Shown here: in pieces, positions 47,919-56,483 of the stretch | Layout: every line of letters begins with the position of its first letter | Position numbering within the stretch: the first letter of the stretch is position 1 | Assembly: GCF_002837185.1 (NCBI RefSeq) | Contig: NZ_KZ477985.1 | Location: forward strand, 186,001 to 250,000 | Length of the DNA stretch: 64,000 nt | Source: Pseudomonas fluorescens | GTDB taxonomy: Bacteria > Pseudomonadota > Gammaproteobacteria > Pseudomonadales > Pseudomonadaceae | Direction of reading: 5' to 3' | Program-made: the position numbers and the translations under genes | The notes under the pieces: model-generated | What the model was told of the DNA's origin: nothing | The model's database searches: none | Seen by the model: only the letters and a program-made list of their open reading frames with translations

Positions 47919-47949
47919 GGATTTTGCCTAGGCAAAATCCATTCGGCAA
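47919..47949 (-). promoter_or_regulatory. Perfect 22-bp palindrome on the putative riboswitch promoter
   Basis: GGATTTTGCCT and AGGCAAAATCC abut at 47919-47940 with no loop. On the minus strand a promoter TTGCCG (47949-47944), 17-base spacer, CAAAAT (47926-47921) is formed, with the palindrome covering the spacer and -10. Likely a repressor operator; MntR is the natural suspect but not shown. Confidence 0.55.
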
Positions 47950-47970
47950 GCCTTCTTTTTCAAAAGCCCG

Positions 47971-48969
47971 TCAGGGACGCTTGGCCCGGTAGATGCGAAA
48001 ACCATTGCCCTCGGCCTTGATCGCGCAGATGCCCAGGTGCTCTTCGATCAGCGGCTGGTATTTCAGGAAGCTATTGGCAACCAGACGCAGTTCGCCGCCT
48101 TTTGCCAGATGTTTGCCTGCTTTTCGCAGCAGATTTTCCGTAGCGAAGTAATCCGTGTGCACCCCGACATGGAACGGCGGGTTGCTTAAAATCGCGTTCA
48201 AGCCCATTGGCGCGGCGTCGATGCCGTCACCGGTCAACACGTGCGCTTGCAGGCCATTGGCTGCCAGGGTCAGGCGACTGCTGGCGGCGGCGAATGCGTC
48301 CACATCAAGCAGGGTCACGGTGTTGTGCGGGTAGCGACGTTTTACCGCAGCTCCCAATACGCCGGCGCCGCAACCAAAGTCGAGCAAATGCCCGCTGGGC
48401 AGCTTGTCCAGGTGTTCCAGCAACAGTTCGGTGCCACGGTCCAGGCGACCATGGCTGAACACGCCCGGCAGGCTCACCACCTTGAGCGGCCCGTCGACCA
48501 GCGGTACCTCGAAGGTCTGCGCCAGGCTATCCAGGTCGGGCGCCTGCGGCGCGTTGCCCACGGTGACCTGCCAGAGCTGGCAGTGCCGCGCGTTATCCAG
48601 CTTGCGCGGTTTGCCGAAGGGGATCATCTGCTTGGCGGCGCTTTCGATGCCGGCCTTTTTCTCGCCCACCAGGAACAGCTCGGCGCCGGGCAGGCGCGCG
48701 GCCACGGCGTTGAGCAGGTAGTCTGTGAGGTCTTTGGACTTGGGCAGGAAAATCACCGCTGCATCAAATGCGCGCTCGGGCACAGTCACGCCGAACTGGC
48801 TGCGCTCGGGAAAACGCGCCTCCAGCGCCGCCTGATCGCCGGCATGCCAGCTCCAGCCGTGGGCATTGGGCAGGCGGCCGAGCAAATCGTCGGCAGGCAA
48901 ACCAACCAGCAGCAGGTTGCCTTGAAAAAGTTCGGCCTGGCGAAGCAGTACTTCACTGCGCGGATCCAT
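47971..48969 (-). CDS. rsmC: 16S rRNA (guanine-1207-N2)-methyltransferase RsmC
   Basis: Methylates G1207 of 16S rRNA in the 30S subunit. The 332 residues have two related methyltransferase domains, of which the C-terminal one is active: SAM motif [20 protein letters not shown] (about 194-213) and the catalytic motif [15 protein letters not shown] (NPPF, about 258-272). Ends 22 bases before the putative GDT1 promoter. The start [15 protein letters not shown] follows AAGGAGC. Confidence 0.93.
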   Translation of the reverse strand: MDPRSEVLLRQAELFQGNLLLVGLPADDLLGRLPNAHGWSWHAGDQAALEARFPERSQFGVTVPERAFDAAVIFLPKSKDLTDYLLNAVAARLPGAELFLVGEKKAGIESAAKQMIPFGKPRKLDNARHCQLWQVTVGNAPQAPDLDSLAQTFEVPLVDGPLKVVSLPGVFSHGRLDRGTELLLEHLDKLPSGHLLDFGCGAGVLGAAVKRRYPHNTVTLLDVDAFAAASSRLTLAANGLQAHVLTGDGIDAAPMGLNAILSNPPFHVGVHTDYFATENLLRKAGKHLAKGGELRLVANSFLKYQPLIEEHLGICAIKAEGNGFRIYRAKRP

Positions 48970-48996
48970 GGTCTGCTCCTTGAAAAGGGGCGCAGT

Positions 48997-49965
48997 TTAA
49001 CAACTCACGACGCGCAGCGGGGCGCCGCTGAAAAAGCCTCGGGCGTTTTCCGTCAACTGGCCGACGATGCGCTGGCGCGCTTCGCGACTGCCCCAGGCGT
49101 TGTGTGGAGTGACGATCAGCCGAGGAATATCACCGGCCAGCAGTGGGTTGCCATCGACCGGTGGCTCCACGCTCAATACATCGGTGGCCGCGCCGCCCAG
49201 GTGGCCGTTGCGCAATGCATCCGCCAGGGCCTGTTCGTTGATCAAGCCGCCGCGTGCGGTGTTGACCACAAAAGCGCCGGGCTTGAGCAGAGCCAGTTCG
49301 CGTGCGCCAATAAAGTCACGGGTGTGCTCGTTGAGCGGGCAGTGCAAGGTCAGCGCATCGACCTGCCCGAGCAGTTCATCCAACGGCACGCGGTCGGCGC
49401 GGGCAGGGCGCCCGGGAATCGCGCCCAGCACCACGCGCATGCCGAAGGCTTCAGCCAGACGTGCCACGGCGCTGCCCAGTTCGCCATGGCCGAGCAGGCC
49501 TAAAGTCTTACCCTCAAGCTCGACAATCGGATAGTCCAGCAGGCAGAACTGCCGGGCTTGCTGCCACTTGCCCGCGGCCACATCGCGCTGATAGTCCTTC
49601 AAGCGCGTGGCCAGATTCAGCAGCAGCATGATCGTGTGCTGCGCCACCGAGGGTGTGCCGTAGCCCTGGCAGTTGCTCACGGTGATGCCCCGGGCGCGGG
49701 CGGTCTGCAGATCAATGTTGTTGGTGCCGGTGGCCGACACCAGGATCAGCTTGAGCTCGGGGCAGGCCGCCAGGATCTCGGCGCTGAGCGGGACTTTGTT
49801 ACTGATGGCGACTTGGGCACCCTGCAAGCGTTCGAGCAGATTCTGCGGCGTGGTCTGCTCGAACAGCTGCAGCTCGCTGAAGCAGTCACGCAACCCGCTG
49901 AGGTCGAGGTCGCCGAGGTCCAGGGAGGGGTGATCGAGGAAGACGGCGCGGCGCTTGTTCATCAT
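48997..49965 (-). CDS. D-2-hydroxyacid dehydrogenase (glycerate/hydroxypyruvate dehydrogenase type)
   Basis: NAD(P)-dependent dehydrogenase of 322 residues. Rossmann motif LGLLGHGELGSAVA (GXGXXG, about 148-161) and catalytic Arg-Glu-His pattern: NTARGGLINEQALADAL with Arg about 231, Glu in the same loop and His in VTPHNAWGS (about 282-290). Closest by my reading to HprA-type hydroxypyruvate reductases, but substrate class cannot be fixed from motifs. Tandem start codons TTG-ATG-ATG exist; 49965 gives 8-base spacing from AAGG. It is 27 bases upstream of rsmC on the same strand and may be cotranscribed. Confidence 0.87.
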   Translation of the reverse strand: MMNKRRAVFLDHPSLDLGDLDLSGLRDCFSELQLFEQTTPQNLLERLQGAQVAISNKVPLSAEILAACPELKLILVSATGTNNIDLQTARARGITVSNCQGYGTPSVAQHTIMLLLNLATRLKDYQRDVAAGKWQQARQFCLLDYPIVELEGKTLGLLGHGELGSAVARLAEAFGMRVVLGAIPGRPARADRVPLDELLGQVDALTLHCPLNEHTRDFIGARELALLKPGAFVVNTARGGLINEQALADALRNGHLGGAATDVLSVEPPVDGNPLLAGDIPRLIVTPHNAWGSREARQRIVGQLTENARGFFSGAPLRVVSC

Positions 49966-50049
49966 CAACTGTACCTTTTGCGGCGGGGTTCGAAGGCGTA
50001 ATCTGTTGAGCCTATCAGATGAAATAATCCGTTACTTATTGGAGTGAGC

Positions 50050-50682
50050 ATGTACGTCGCCGAGTTTTTGACCGTGGCCTTGATTCACTTGTTGGCGGTG
50101 GCCAGCCCAGGGCCGGACTTCGCCGTGGTGGTGCGTGAAAGCGTGACCCATGGCCGTCGCGCCGGCACGTGGACTGCGCTGGGCGTCGGTTCGGCGATTT
50201 TCCTCCACGTCGGTTACTCGTTGCTGGGCATTGGTTTGATCGTGTCCCAATCCATCGTGCTGTTCAATGCACTGAAATGGGCGGCAGCGGCGTACCTGCT
50301 GTATATCGGCTTCAAGGCGCTGCGCGCGCAGCCGGCCAAGCCGCCGGTGGAAGGCGAGCTGCATCGCGAGGCGGGCGAGCGCACCCCGCGGGGCGCGTTT
50401 ACCGCAGGTTTCGTGACCAACGGCTTGAATCCCAAGGCCACGCTGTTTTTCCTGTCGTTGTTCACGGTGGTGATCAACCCGCACACACCGCTGGCGGTGC
50501 AGGCCGGTTATGGCGTGTACCTGGCGGTAGCGACGGCGCTGTGGTTTTGCCTGGTGGCCATGCTGTTCAGCCAGCAGCGCGTGCGCGCCGGGTTTGCGAA
50601 GATGGGGCATTGGTTTGATCGCACCATGGGGGCGGTGCTGATTGCAATTGGGGTGAAGTTGGCGTTCACGAGCATGAAGTAA
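50050..50682 (+). CDS. LysE family amino-acid exporter
   Basis: Inner-membrane exporter of the LysE/RhtB family, 210 residues with about six membrane segments. N-terminal AVASPGPDFAVVVRESVTHGRRAG is the family motif; GFVTNGLNPKATLFFLSLF (about 117-135) is the second. Substrate in this family is an amino acid or analogue; none indicated. TTGGAG lies just upstream of ATG 50050. Divergent from the hydroxyacid dehydrogenase gene, with an 84-base gap. Confidence 0.93.
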   Translation: MYVAEFLTVALIHLLAVASPGPDFAVVVRESVTHGRRAGTWTALGVGSAIFLHVGYSLLGIGLIVSQSIVLFNALKWAAAAYLLYIGFKALRAQPAKPPVEGELHREAGERTPRGAFTAGFVTNGLNPKATLFFLSLFTVVINPHTPLAVQAGYGVYLAVATALWFCLVAMLFSQQRVRAGFAKMGHWFDRTMGAVLIAIGVKLAFTSMK

Positions 50683-50710
50683 TCGCTGCCCTTGAGCGGG
50701 CACGGTAAAA

Positions 50711-50803
50711 AATGTGGGAGGGGGCTTGCCCGCGATAGCGTTGGATCAGCTAATACATACTTGGCTGAAATAACGCCATCGGGGGCAAGCCCCCTCCCAC
50801 ATT
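50711..50803. repeat. REPIN, GTGGGAGGGGGCTTGC type, after the LysE gene
   Basis: AATGTGGGAGGGGGCTTGCC and its near reverse complement GGCAAGCCCCCTCCCACATT. Left unit has one change (CCCGCGAT for CCCCCGAT). Confidence 0.93.
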
Positions 50804-50948
50804 GGATCTTCATGAGCCCAGGATCATGGCTAAAAGCTAGCATTTGCTGGATGCTGCAAATCATTCCTTTGGCTGATTTGGTTGAAACATAACGTCTCTA
50901 CAGTGCAGGTCTTCACGCCAAGACCGCGCAGTCATAAAAGGGATTCGT

Positions 50949-52631
50949 ATGTTGCAGACCCGTGTTATCCCACCCGCCGAAGGCGCTTACCAATACCCGC
51001 TGTTGATCAAACGCCTGTTGATGTCCGGGACGCGCTACGAGAAGACCCGCGAAATCATCTACCGCGACAAGCTGCGCTACACCTATCCGACCTTGATCGA
51101 GCGCGTCGCGCGCCTGGCCAATGTACTGACCGAAGCCGGGGTCAAGGCCGGTGACACGGTGGCGGTGATGGACTGGGACAGCCATCGTTACCTGGAGTGC
51201 ATGTTCGCCATCCCGATGATCGGCGCGGTGATCCATACCATCAACGTGCGCCTGTCGCCGGAACAGATCCTCTACACCATGAACCACGCCGACGACCGCT
51301 TTGTGCTGGTCAACAGCGAGTTCGTGGGGCTTTACCAGGCGATCGCCGGGCAGCTCACCAGCGTTGCCAAGACCTTGCTGATCACCGACGGCGACAGCAA
51401 GACGGCCGACCTGCCCAACCTGGTGGGCGAGTACGAAACCCTGCTGGCGGCGGCAAGCCCGACGTACCACTTCGAGGATTTCGACGAAAATTCCGTCGCC
51501 ACCACCTTCTACACCACCGGCACCACCGGCAATCCCAAGGGCGTGTATTTCACCCACCGCCAGTTGGTGCTGCACACCATCGGTGTGGCGACCATCATGG
51601 GCAGCGTTGACAGCGTGCGTTTGCTGGGCACCAACGACGTGTACATGCCCATCACACCGATGTTTCACGTGCACGCCTGGGGCCTGCCCTACGTGGCGAC
51701 CATGCTCGGTTTGAAGCAGGTCTACCCCGGCCGCTACGACCCCGAATACCTGGTGGAGCTATGGCGCAAGGAAAAGGTCACCTTTTCCCACTGTGTGCCG
51801 ACCATCCTGCAAATGGTGCTCAATGCCAAGGCCGCCCAGGACATGGATTTCGGCGGTTGGAAAATCGTCATCGGCGGCAGCGCGCTCAACCGTTCGCTGT
51901 ACGAAGCCGCCAAGGCTCGTGGCATCCAGTTGACGGCCGCGTACGGTATGTCCGAGACCGGGCCGCTGGTGTCCTGTGCCCACCTCAACGCCGAACTGAT
52001 GGCCGGCAGCGAAGACGAACGCACCACCTATCGCATCAAGGCCGGGGTGCCCGGGCCGCTGGTGGAAGCGGCGATCATGGACACCGACGGCAACTTCTTG
52101 CCTGCCGACGGCGAATCCCAGGGTGAGCTGGTACTGCGCGCGCCCTGGCTTACCGAGGGTTATTACAACGAGCCGCAAAAGGGCGCCGAGCTGTGGGCCG
52201 GTGGCTGGATGCACACCGGTGATGTCGCCACCCTGGACGCGTTCGGCGTGATCGATATCCGTGACCGCATCAAGGATGTGATCAAGACCGGAGGCGAGTG
52301 GATCTCCTCCCTGGCCCTGGAAGACCTGGTCAGCCGCCACCCGGCGGTACGCGAAGTAGCGGTGGTGGGGATTGCCGACCCGCAGTGGGGTGAGCGCCCG
52401 TTTGCCCTCTTGGTGTTGCGTGATGGCCATGTGATAGGGGCTCGCGAGCTCAAGGAACACCTCAAGCCCTTCGTTGAGCTGGGCCATTTGAGCAAGTGGG
52501 CGATTCCGAGCCAGATTGCGGTTGTTACGGAAATTCCCAAGACCAGCGTCGGCAAGCTCGACAAAAAACGTATCCGTATCGACATCATCGAGTGGCAGGC
52601 CAACAACAGCACCTTCCTATCGACCCTCTGA
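50949..52631 (+). CDS. Medium/long-chain fatty acid-CoA ligase (AlkK-like)
   Basis: Acyl-AMP/CoA-forming enzyme of 560 residues, ANL superfamily. AMP-binding motif TTFYTTGTTGNPKGVYF (about 181-197), ATP motif AYGMSETGPLVS (about 323-334), the conserved GWMHTGDVATLDAFG (about 418-432) and C-terminal Lys in KTSVGKLDKKRIR (about 533-545). Length and N-terminus resemble AlkK from alkane-degrading pseudomonads. It precedes the DUF1302 gene by 334 bases, and the four-gene order ligase-DUF1302-DUF1329-regulator matches PA3924-PA3921 of P. aeruginosa as I recall, so a shared lipid-like substrate is likely. Confidence 0.9.
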   Translation: MLQTRVIPPAEGAYQYPLLIKRLLMSGTRYEKTREIIYRDKLRYTYPTLIERVARLANVLTEAGVKAGDTVAVMDWDSHRYLECMFAIPMIGAVIHTINVRLSPEQILYTMNHADDRFVLVNSEFVGLYQAIAGQLTSVAKTLLITDGDSKTADLPNLVGEYETLLAAASPTYHFEDFDENSVATTFYTTGTTGNPKGVYFTHRQLVLHTIGVATIMGSVDSVRLLGTNDVYMPITPMFHVHAWGLPYVATMLGLKQVYPGRYDPEYLVELWRKEKVTFSHCVPTILQMVLNAKAAQDMDFGGWKIVIGGSALNRSLYEAAKARGIQLTAAYGMSETGPLVSCAHLNAELMAGSEDERTTYRIKAGVPGPLVEAAIMDTDGNFLPADGESQGELVLRAPWLTEGYYNEPQKGAELWAGGWMHTGDVATLDAFGVIDIRDRIKDVIKTGGEWISSLALEDLVSRHPAVREVAVVGIADPQWGERPFALLVLRDGHVIGARELKEHLKPFVELGHLSKWAIPSQIAVVTEIPKTSVGKLDKKRIRIDIIEWQANNSTFLSTL

Positions 52632-52965
52632 CGCCGCGTGCCGTGCCCGTTCGCGGGCGGCAATGCTCTATCTCAGGCCTTTACTTGTGATTTGCCAAAT
52701 TTCAGCCATCCTTGCCGCGTCGACCTTCGTCGGCGTGGCGAAAGGGTTGGGGCAGACGGGTTGGTGATGCAAATCACACTTTAGAGGGATCAAGCACTAC
52801 CCCCTGCTGGCTATAGTCCCTTCCAGAGTTTTTCGTGGATGTTGCGCTTCGGGTGAGGGTGGCCCGGTTGTCGCTCGGCATTGGAATCGTTGTATCCCGG
52901 CCGTTACATGCATCCTCCGAAAGAGCTCACTGCCATAACAATAAAATGCACATGGAGTAGCGTCG
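52632..52965 (+). promoter_or_regulatory. 334-bp upstream region of the DUF1302 gene, with a Crp/Vfr-like site
   Basis: No gene seen. GGTGA-TGCAAA-TCACA at 52763-52778 matches the TGTGA-N6-TCACA Crp/Vfr half-sites at nine of ten positions. A TATAGT at 52812-52817 could be a -10, but there is no good -35, fitting an activator-dependent promoter. CACATGGAGTAGCGTCG precedes the start codon. Confidence 0.5.
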
Positions 52966-54825
52966 ATGACCTCAGTAAACCAGTTCTGGCGCCGGGCACG
53001 TCTGCCTCTGGCCGTCAGTCTCGCTTCTACGCTCGCCGGGCCCGCATTCGGCGTCAGTTTCAACATTGGTGAAATCGAAGGGAGTTTCGACTCATCCCTG
53101 TCGGTAGGCGCCAGTTGGCGCACGTCCAAGGCCAATCGTGACCTGATCGGTGCCAACAACGGCGGCAGGGGCCTGTCCCAGACCTCCGACGACGGGCACC
53201 TGAACTTCAAGCGCGGAGAAACCTTTTCGAAGATCTTCAAGGGCATCCACGACCTGGAACTGAAGTACGGCGACACCGGTGTGTTTGTGCGTGGCAAGTA
53301 CTGGTACGACTTTGAACTCAAGGACGAAAGCCGTCCGTTCAAGGACATCAGCGACAACAACCGCAAGGAAGGCGCCAAGTCCTCCGGCGGGCAGATCCTC
53401 GATGCGTTCGTCTACCACAACTACTCGATCGCCGATGCGCCGGGTTCCGTGCGTTTCGGCAAGCAGGTGGTGAGCTGGGGCGAAAGTACCTTCATTGGCG
53501 GCGGTATCAACTCCATCAACCCGATCGACGTCTCGGCGTTTCGTCGTCCGGGGGCCGAGATCAAGGAAGGCCTGATTCCGGTCAACATGTTCTACGTGTC
53601 CCAGACCCTCACCGACAACCTGTCGGCCGAGGCGTTTTACCAGTTGGAATGGGACCAGACCGTCACCGACAACTGCGGCACCTTCTTCTCGCAGCCGGAC
53701 GTGATTTCCGACGGCTGCAGCAACAACCTGCGAGTACTGAACAAGCGCTCGACCATCCCTGCCGCGGCGCTGCCGACCCTGGGCGCGCTGGGTGTGGACG
53801 TCAACAGTGAAGGCGTACTCGTGCGCCGTGGCCCGGACCGTGATGCCCGCGACAGCGGCCAGTTTGGCGTGGCCATGCACTATAACTTCGAGCCGCTGGA
53901 CACCGAATTCGGCGCTTACTTCATGAACTACCACAGCCGTGCGCCGATCTTCAGCGCACAGGGCGCGCCATCGGCGGCCTACACCCGTCCGTTGGGGCCG
54001 CTGGGGGCATTGCGTCCGCTGATCGTGGCGGGCAGTTCGAACTACTTCGTCGAGTACCCCGAAGATATCCGCCTCTACGGCCTGAGCTTCTCCACCACCT
54101 TGCCCACCGGCACCGCCTGGAGCGGTGAGTTGAGCTACCGGCCGAATGCGCCGGTGCAGTTGAGCACCACCGACATTCTGTTCGCCGGGGTGACGCCGAT
54201 CCCGGGCTTTGGCAATGCGTCCGTGCTCAAGGGCTCGCCGGGCCAGGACCTGCATGGTTACAACCGCAAGGAAGTGACCCAGTTCCAGACCACTTTCACG
54301 CACTTCTTCGACCAGGTGATGGGCGCCAGCCGCCTGACCACCGTCGGTGAAATCGGCGTGACCCATGTGGGCGGCCTCGAAAGCAAATCCCAGGCCCGCT
54401 ATGGCCGCGACCCGGTATTTGGTCCCGGCACCTTGCCAGGCGGGTTCTGCAACGCCCTCAACAACTCGACCGCAACCGGTGCCGGCCTGCCCAACGCAGC
54501 CGGCCTGAACACCAACTGCAATAACGACGGCTACACCACTGCAACGTCCTGGGGCTACCGCGCCCGTGCCATCTGGGAATACCCGGACGTGTTCGCCGGG
54601 GTCAATCTCAAGCCCAACGTAGCCTGGTCCCATGACGTCAAAGGTTACTCGCCAGGCCCTGGCGGCAACTTCGAAGAAGGGCGCAAGGCGGTCAGCCTGG
54701 GCCTGGATGCCGAATACCAGAACACCTACACCGCGAGCCTGGCCTACACCAACTTCTTTGGTGGCAAGTTCAGCACCGTGGATGACCGCGACTTTGTCGC
54801 GTTGAGCTTTGGCGCCAACTTCTAA
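52966..54825 (+). CDS. DUF1302 family envelope protein
   Basis: A 619-residue exported protein with a basic twin-like start (MTSVNQFWRRARLPLAVSL), signal peptide ending about residue 29 (GPAFG) and a long beta-rich body. It contains repeated outer-membrane-like strands (GVFVRGKYWYDFELKDE; SAEAFYQLEWDQTVTDN; TAWSGELSYRPNAPVQLSTT) and ends FVALSFGANF, with a C-terminal aromatic residue typical of outer-membrane beta-barrels. DUF1302 proteins have no settled function. It is followed 42 bases later by DUF1329; both lie between the acyl-CoA ligase and the MalT-like regulator. Confidence 0.92.
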   Translation: MTSVNQFWRRARLPLAVSLASTLAGPAFGVSFNIGEIEGSFDSSLSVGASWRTSKANRDLIGANNGGRGLSQTSDDGHLNFKRGETFSKIFKGIHDLELKYGDTGVFVRGKYWYDFELKDESRPFKDISDNNRKEGAKSSGGQILDAFVYHNYSIADAPGSVRFGKQVVSWGESTFIGGGINSINPIDVSAFRRPGAEIKEGLIPVNMFYVSQTLTDNLSAEAFYQLEWDQTVTDNCGTFFSQPDVISDGCSNNLRVLNKRSTIPAAALPTLGALGVDVNSEGVLVRRGPDRDARDSGQFGVAMHYNFEPLDTEFGAYFMNYHSRAPIFSAQGAPSAAYTRPLGPLGALRPLIVAGSSNYFVEYPEDIRLYGLSFSTTLPTGTAWSGELSYRPNAPVQLSTTDILFAGVTPIPGFGNASVLKGSPGQDLHGYNRKEVTQFQTTFTHFFDQVMGASRLTTVGEIGVTHVGGLESKSQARYGRDPVFGPGTLPGGFCNALNNSTATGAGLPNAAGLNTNCNNDGYTTATSWGYRARAIWEYPDVFAGVNLKPNVAWSHDVKGYSPGPGGNFEEGRKAVSLGLDAEYQNTYTASLAYTNFFGGKFSTVDDRDFVALSFGANF

Positions 54826-54867
54826 GCACGCTCTTTTCAAGTGGTATGTATTCAGGAAGTCCAGAAC

Positions 54868-56232
54868 ATGAAAATAACTAAAAGTCTGTTGCACGTGGGT
54901 GTGCTTGGGCTGTCGATCCTGGCGAGCAACGTCATGGCGGCAGTGTCGGCGGATGAAGCCGCCAAGCTGGGCACCACCCTGACCCCGATGGGCGCCGAAA
55001 TGGCCGGGAACGCGGCCGGCACCATTCCCAAATGGTCACCGATGCCGGTTAACGCAGGGGCGGTGGATGCCAAGGGTTTCCTGGCCAACCCTTATGCCAG
55101 CGAACAACCGCAGTTCACTATCACCGCGCAGAACGTCGAGCAATACAAAGACAAACTGGCCCCCGGGCAGTACGCGATGTTCAAGCGTTACCCGGACAGC
55201 TTCAAGATGCCGGTGTACGCTACCCATCGCGGCGCCACGGTGCCGGCTGACGTGTTCGCGTCCATCAAGAAGAACGCCACCACGACCAACCTGGTGTCCG
55301 GCGGCAACGGCCTGGAAAACTTCGAGACGGCGGTGCCGTTCCCGATTCCGAAAAGCGGCGTCGAGGTGATCTGGAACCACATCACCCGTTATCGCGGCGG
55401 CAGCGTCACCCGTCTGGTGACCCAGGCCACCCCGCAAACCAACGGTTCCTACAGCCTGGTGTACTTTCGCGATCAGTTCGTGTTCCGCGACAAAATGAAG
55501 GACTTCGACCCGAAAAACCCTGGCAACGTGCTGTTCTACTTCAAGCAGCAAGTCACCGCTCCGGCGCGTCTGGCCGGTGGTGTGCTGCTGGTTCACGAGA
55601 CCCTGGACCAGGTCAAGGAACCGCGTTCGGCGTGGGTCTACAACGCCGGGCAGCGCCGCGTGCGTCGGGCGCCGCAGGTTTCCTATGACGGGCCGGGTAC
55701 GGCCGCCGATGGCCTGCGCACCTCCGACAACCTCGACATGTACAACGGCGCGCCGGACCGCTACGACTGGAAACTGGAAGGCAAGAAGGAAATCTACATC
55801 GCCTCCAACAGCTACAAGATCGACGATCCGAAGTTGAAATACGCCGACATCATCAAGGCCGGCCACGTCAACCAGGACCTGACGCGCTACGAGCTGCGCC
55901 GCGTCTGGCATGTGGTCGCCACCTTGAAGGAAGGTCAGCGCCACATCTATGCCAAACGTGACTTCTACATTGACGAGGACACCTGGCAAGCAGCGGTGAT
56001 CGACCATTACGACGGCCGTGGCCAACTGTGGCGCGTTGCCGAAGCCCATGCCGAGAACTACTACGACAAGCAAGTACCGTGGTACGCCCTGGAAACCCTC
56101 TACGATCTGCAATCCGGCCGCTACCTGGCCCTGGGCATGAAGAACGAAGAGAAGCAGGCGTATGACTTCGGCTTCACCGCCACCACCAGCGACTTCACCC
56201 CGGCAGCGCTGCGCCAGGACGGCGTTCGCTAA
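54868..56232 (+). CDS. DUF1329 family periplasmic/outer-membrane protein
   Basis: A 454-residue protein with signal peptide MKITKSLLHVGVLGLSILASNVMA (cleavage about 24). The body is the DUF1329 fold, related in overall shape to LolA/LolB-type lipid carriers (known from family descriptions, not visible here). Features: YRGGSVTRLVTQATPQTNGSY, RRAPQVSYDGPGTAADGLRTSDNLDMYNGAPDRYDWKL, RYELRRVWHVVATLKEGQRHIYAKRDFYIDEDTWQ. ATG at 54868 has AGGAA about 9 bases upstream. Almost certainly made with DUF1302. Role inferred as handling a hydrophobic molecule. Confidence 0.92.
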   Translation: MKITKSLLHVGVLGLSILASNVMAAVSADEAAKLGTTLTPMGAEMAGNAAGTIPKWSPMPVNAGAVDAKGFLANPYASEQPQFTITAQNVEQYKDKLAPGQYAMFKRYPDSFKMPVYATHRGATVPADVFASIKKNATTTNLVSGGNGLENFETAVPFPIPKSGVEVIWNHITRYRGGSVTRLVTQATPQTNGSYSLVYFRDQFVFRDKMKDFDPKNPGNVLFYFKQQVTAPARLAGGVLLVHETLDQVKEPRSAWVYNAGQRRVRRAPQVSYDGPGTAADGLRTSDNLDMYNGAPDRYDWKLEGKKEIYIASNSYKIDDPKLKYADIIKAGHVNQDLTRYELRRVWHVVATLKEGQRHIYAKRDFYIDEDTWQAAVIDHYDGRGQLWRVAEAHAENYYDKQVPWYALETLYDLQSGRYLALGMKNEEKQAYDFGFTATTSDFTPAALRQDGVR

Positions 56233-56249
56233 CCTGCGCTGATACCCCC

Positions 56250-56341
56250 ATGTGGGAGGCGGCTTGCCCCCGATGGCGGCGCGACAGTCGATGCATGTAT
56301 TGACTGATCCACCGCCATCGGGAGCAAGCCCCCTCCCACAT
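56250..56341. repeat. REPIN, GTGGGAGG-type, after the DUF1329 gene
   Basis: Left unit ATGTGGGAGGCGGCTTGCCC (one change from the family) and right unit GCAAGCCCCCTCCCACAT with an inner ATCGGGAGC variant. Spacer with paired GGCGGC/CCGCC stems. Confidence 0.92.
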
Positions 56342-56483
56342 TTAGTTTGGGGTGTCTGTAGGGATATTTTTTGTCGCAGTTCTTTTTCAGACAATTGTTG
56401 CAAAGATCTACAATCGCGCCGCTTTTACCGCTAGTCTGCGCACATCTGCAGTGCCGACAACAGCCTTCTACAAGAGCCCGGCG

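Noticed and set aside
53092..54894. 600-codon minus-strand frame opposite DUF1302
   Set aside because: Antisense shadow; Ala/Gly/Arg/His-rich with no motif, while the sense frame has a signal peptide and a beta-rich body.
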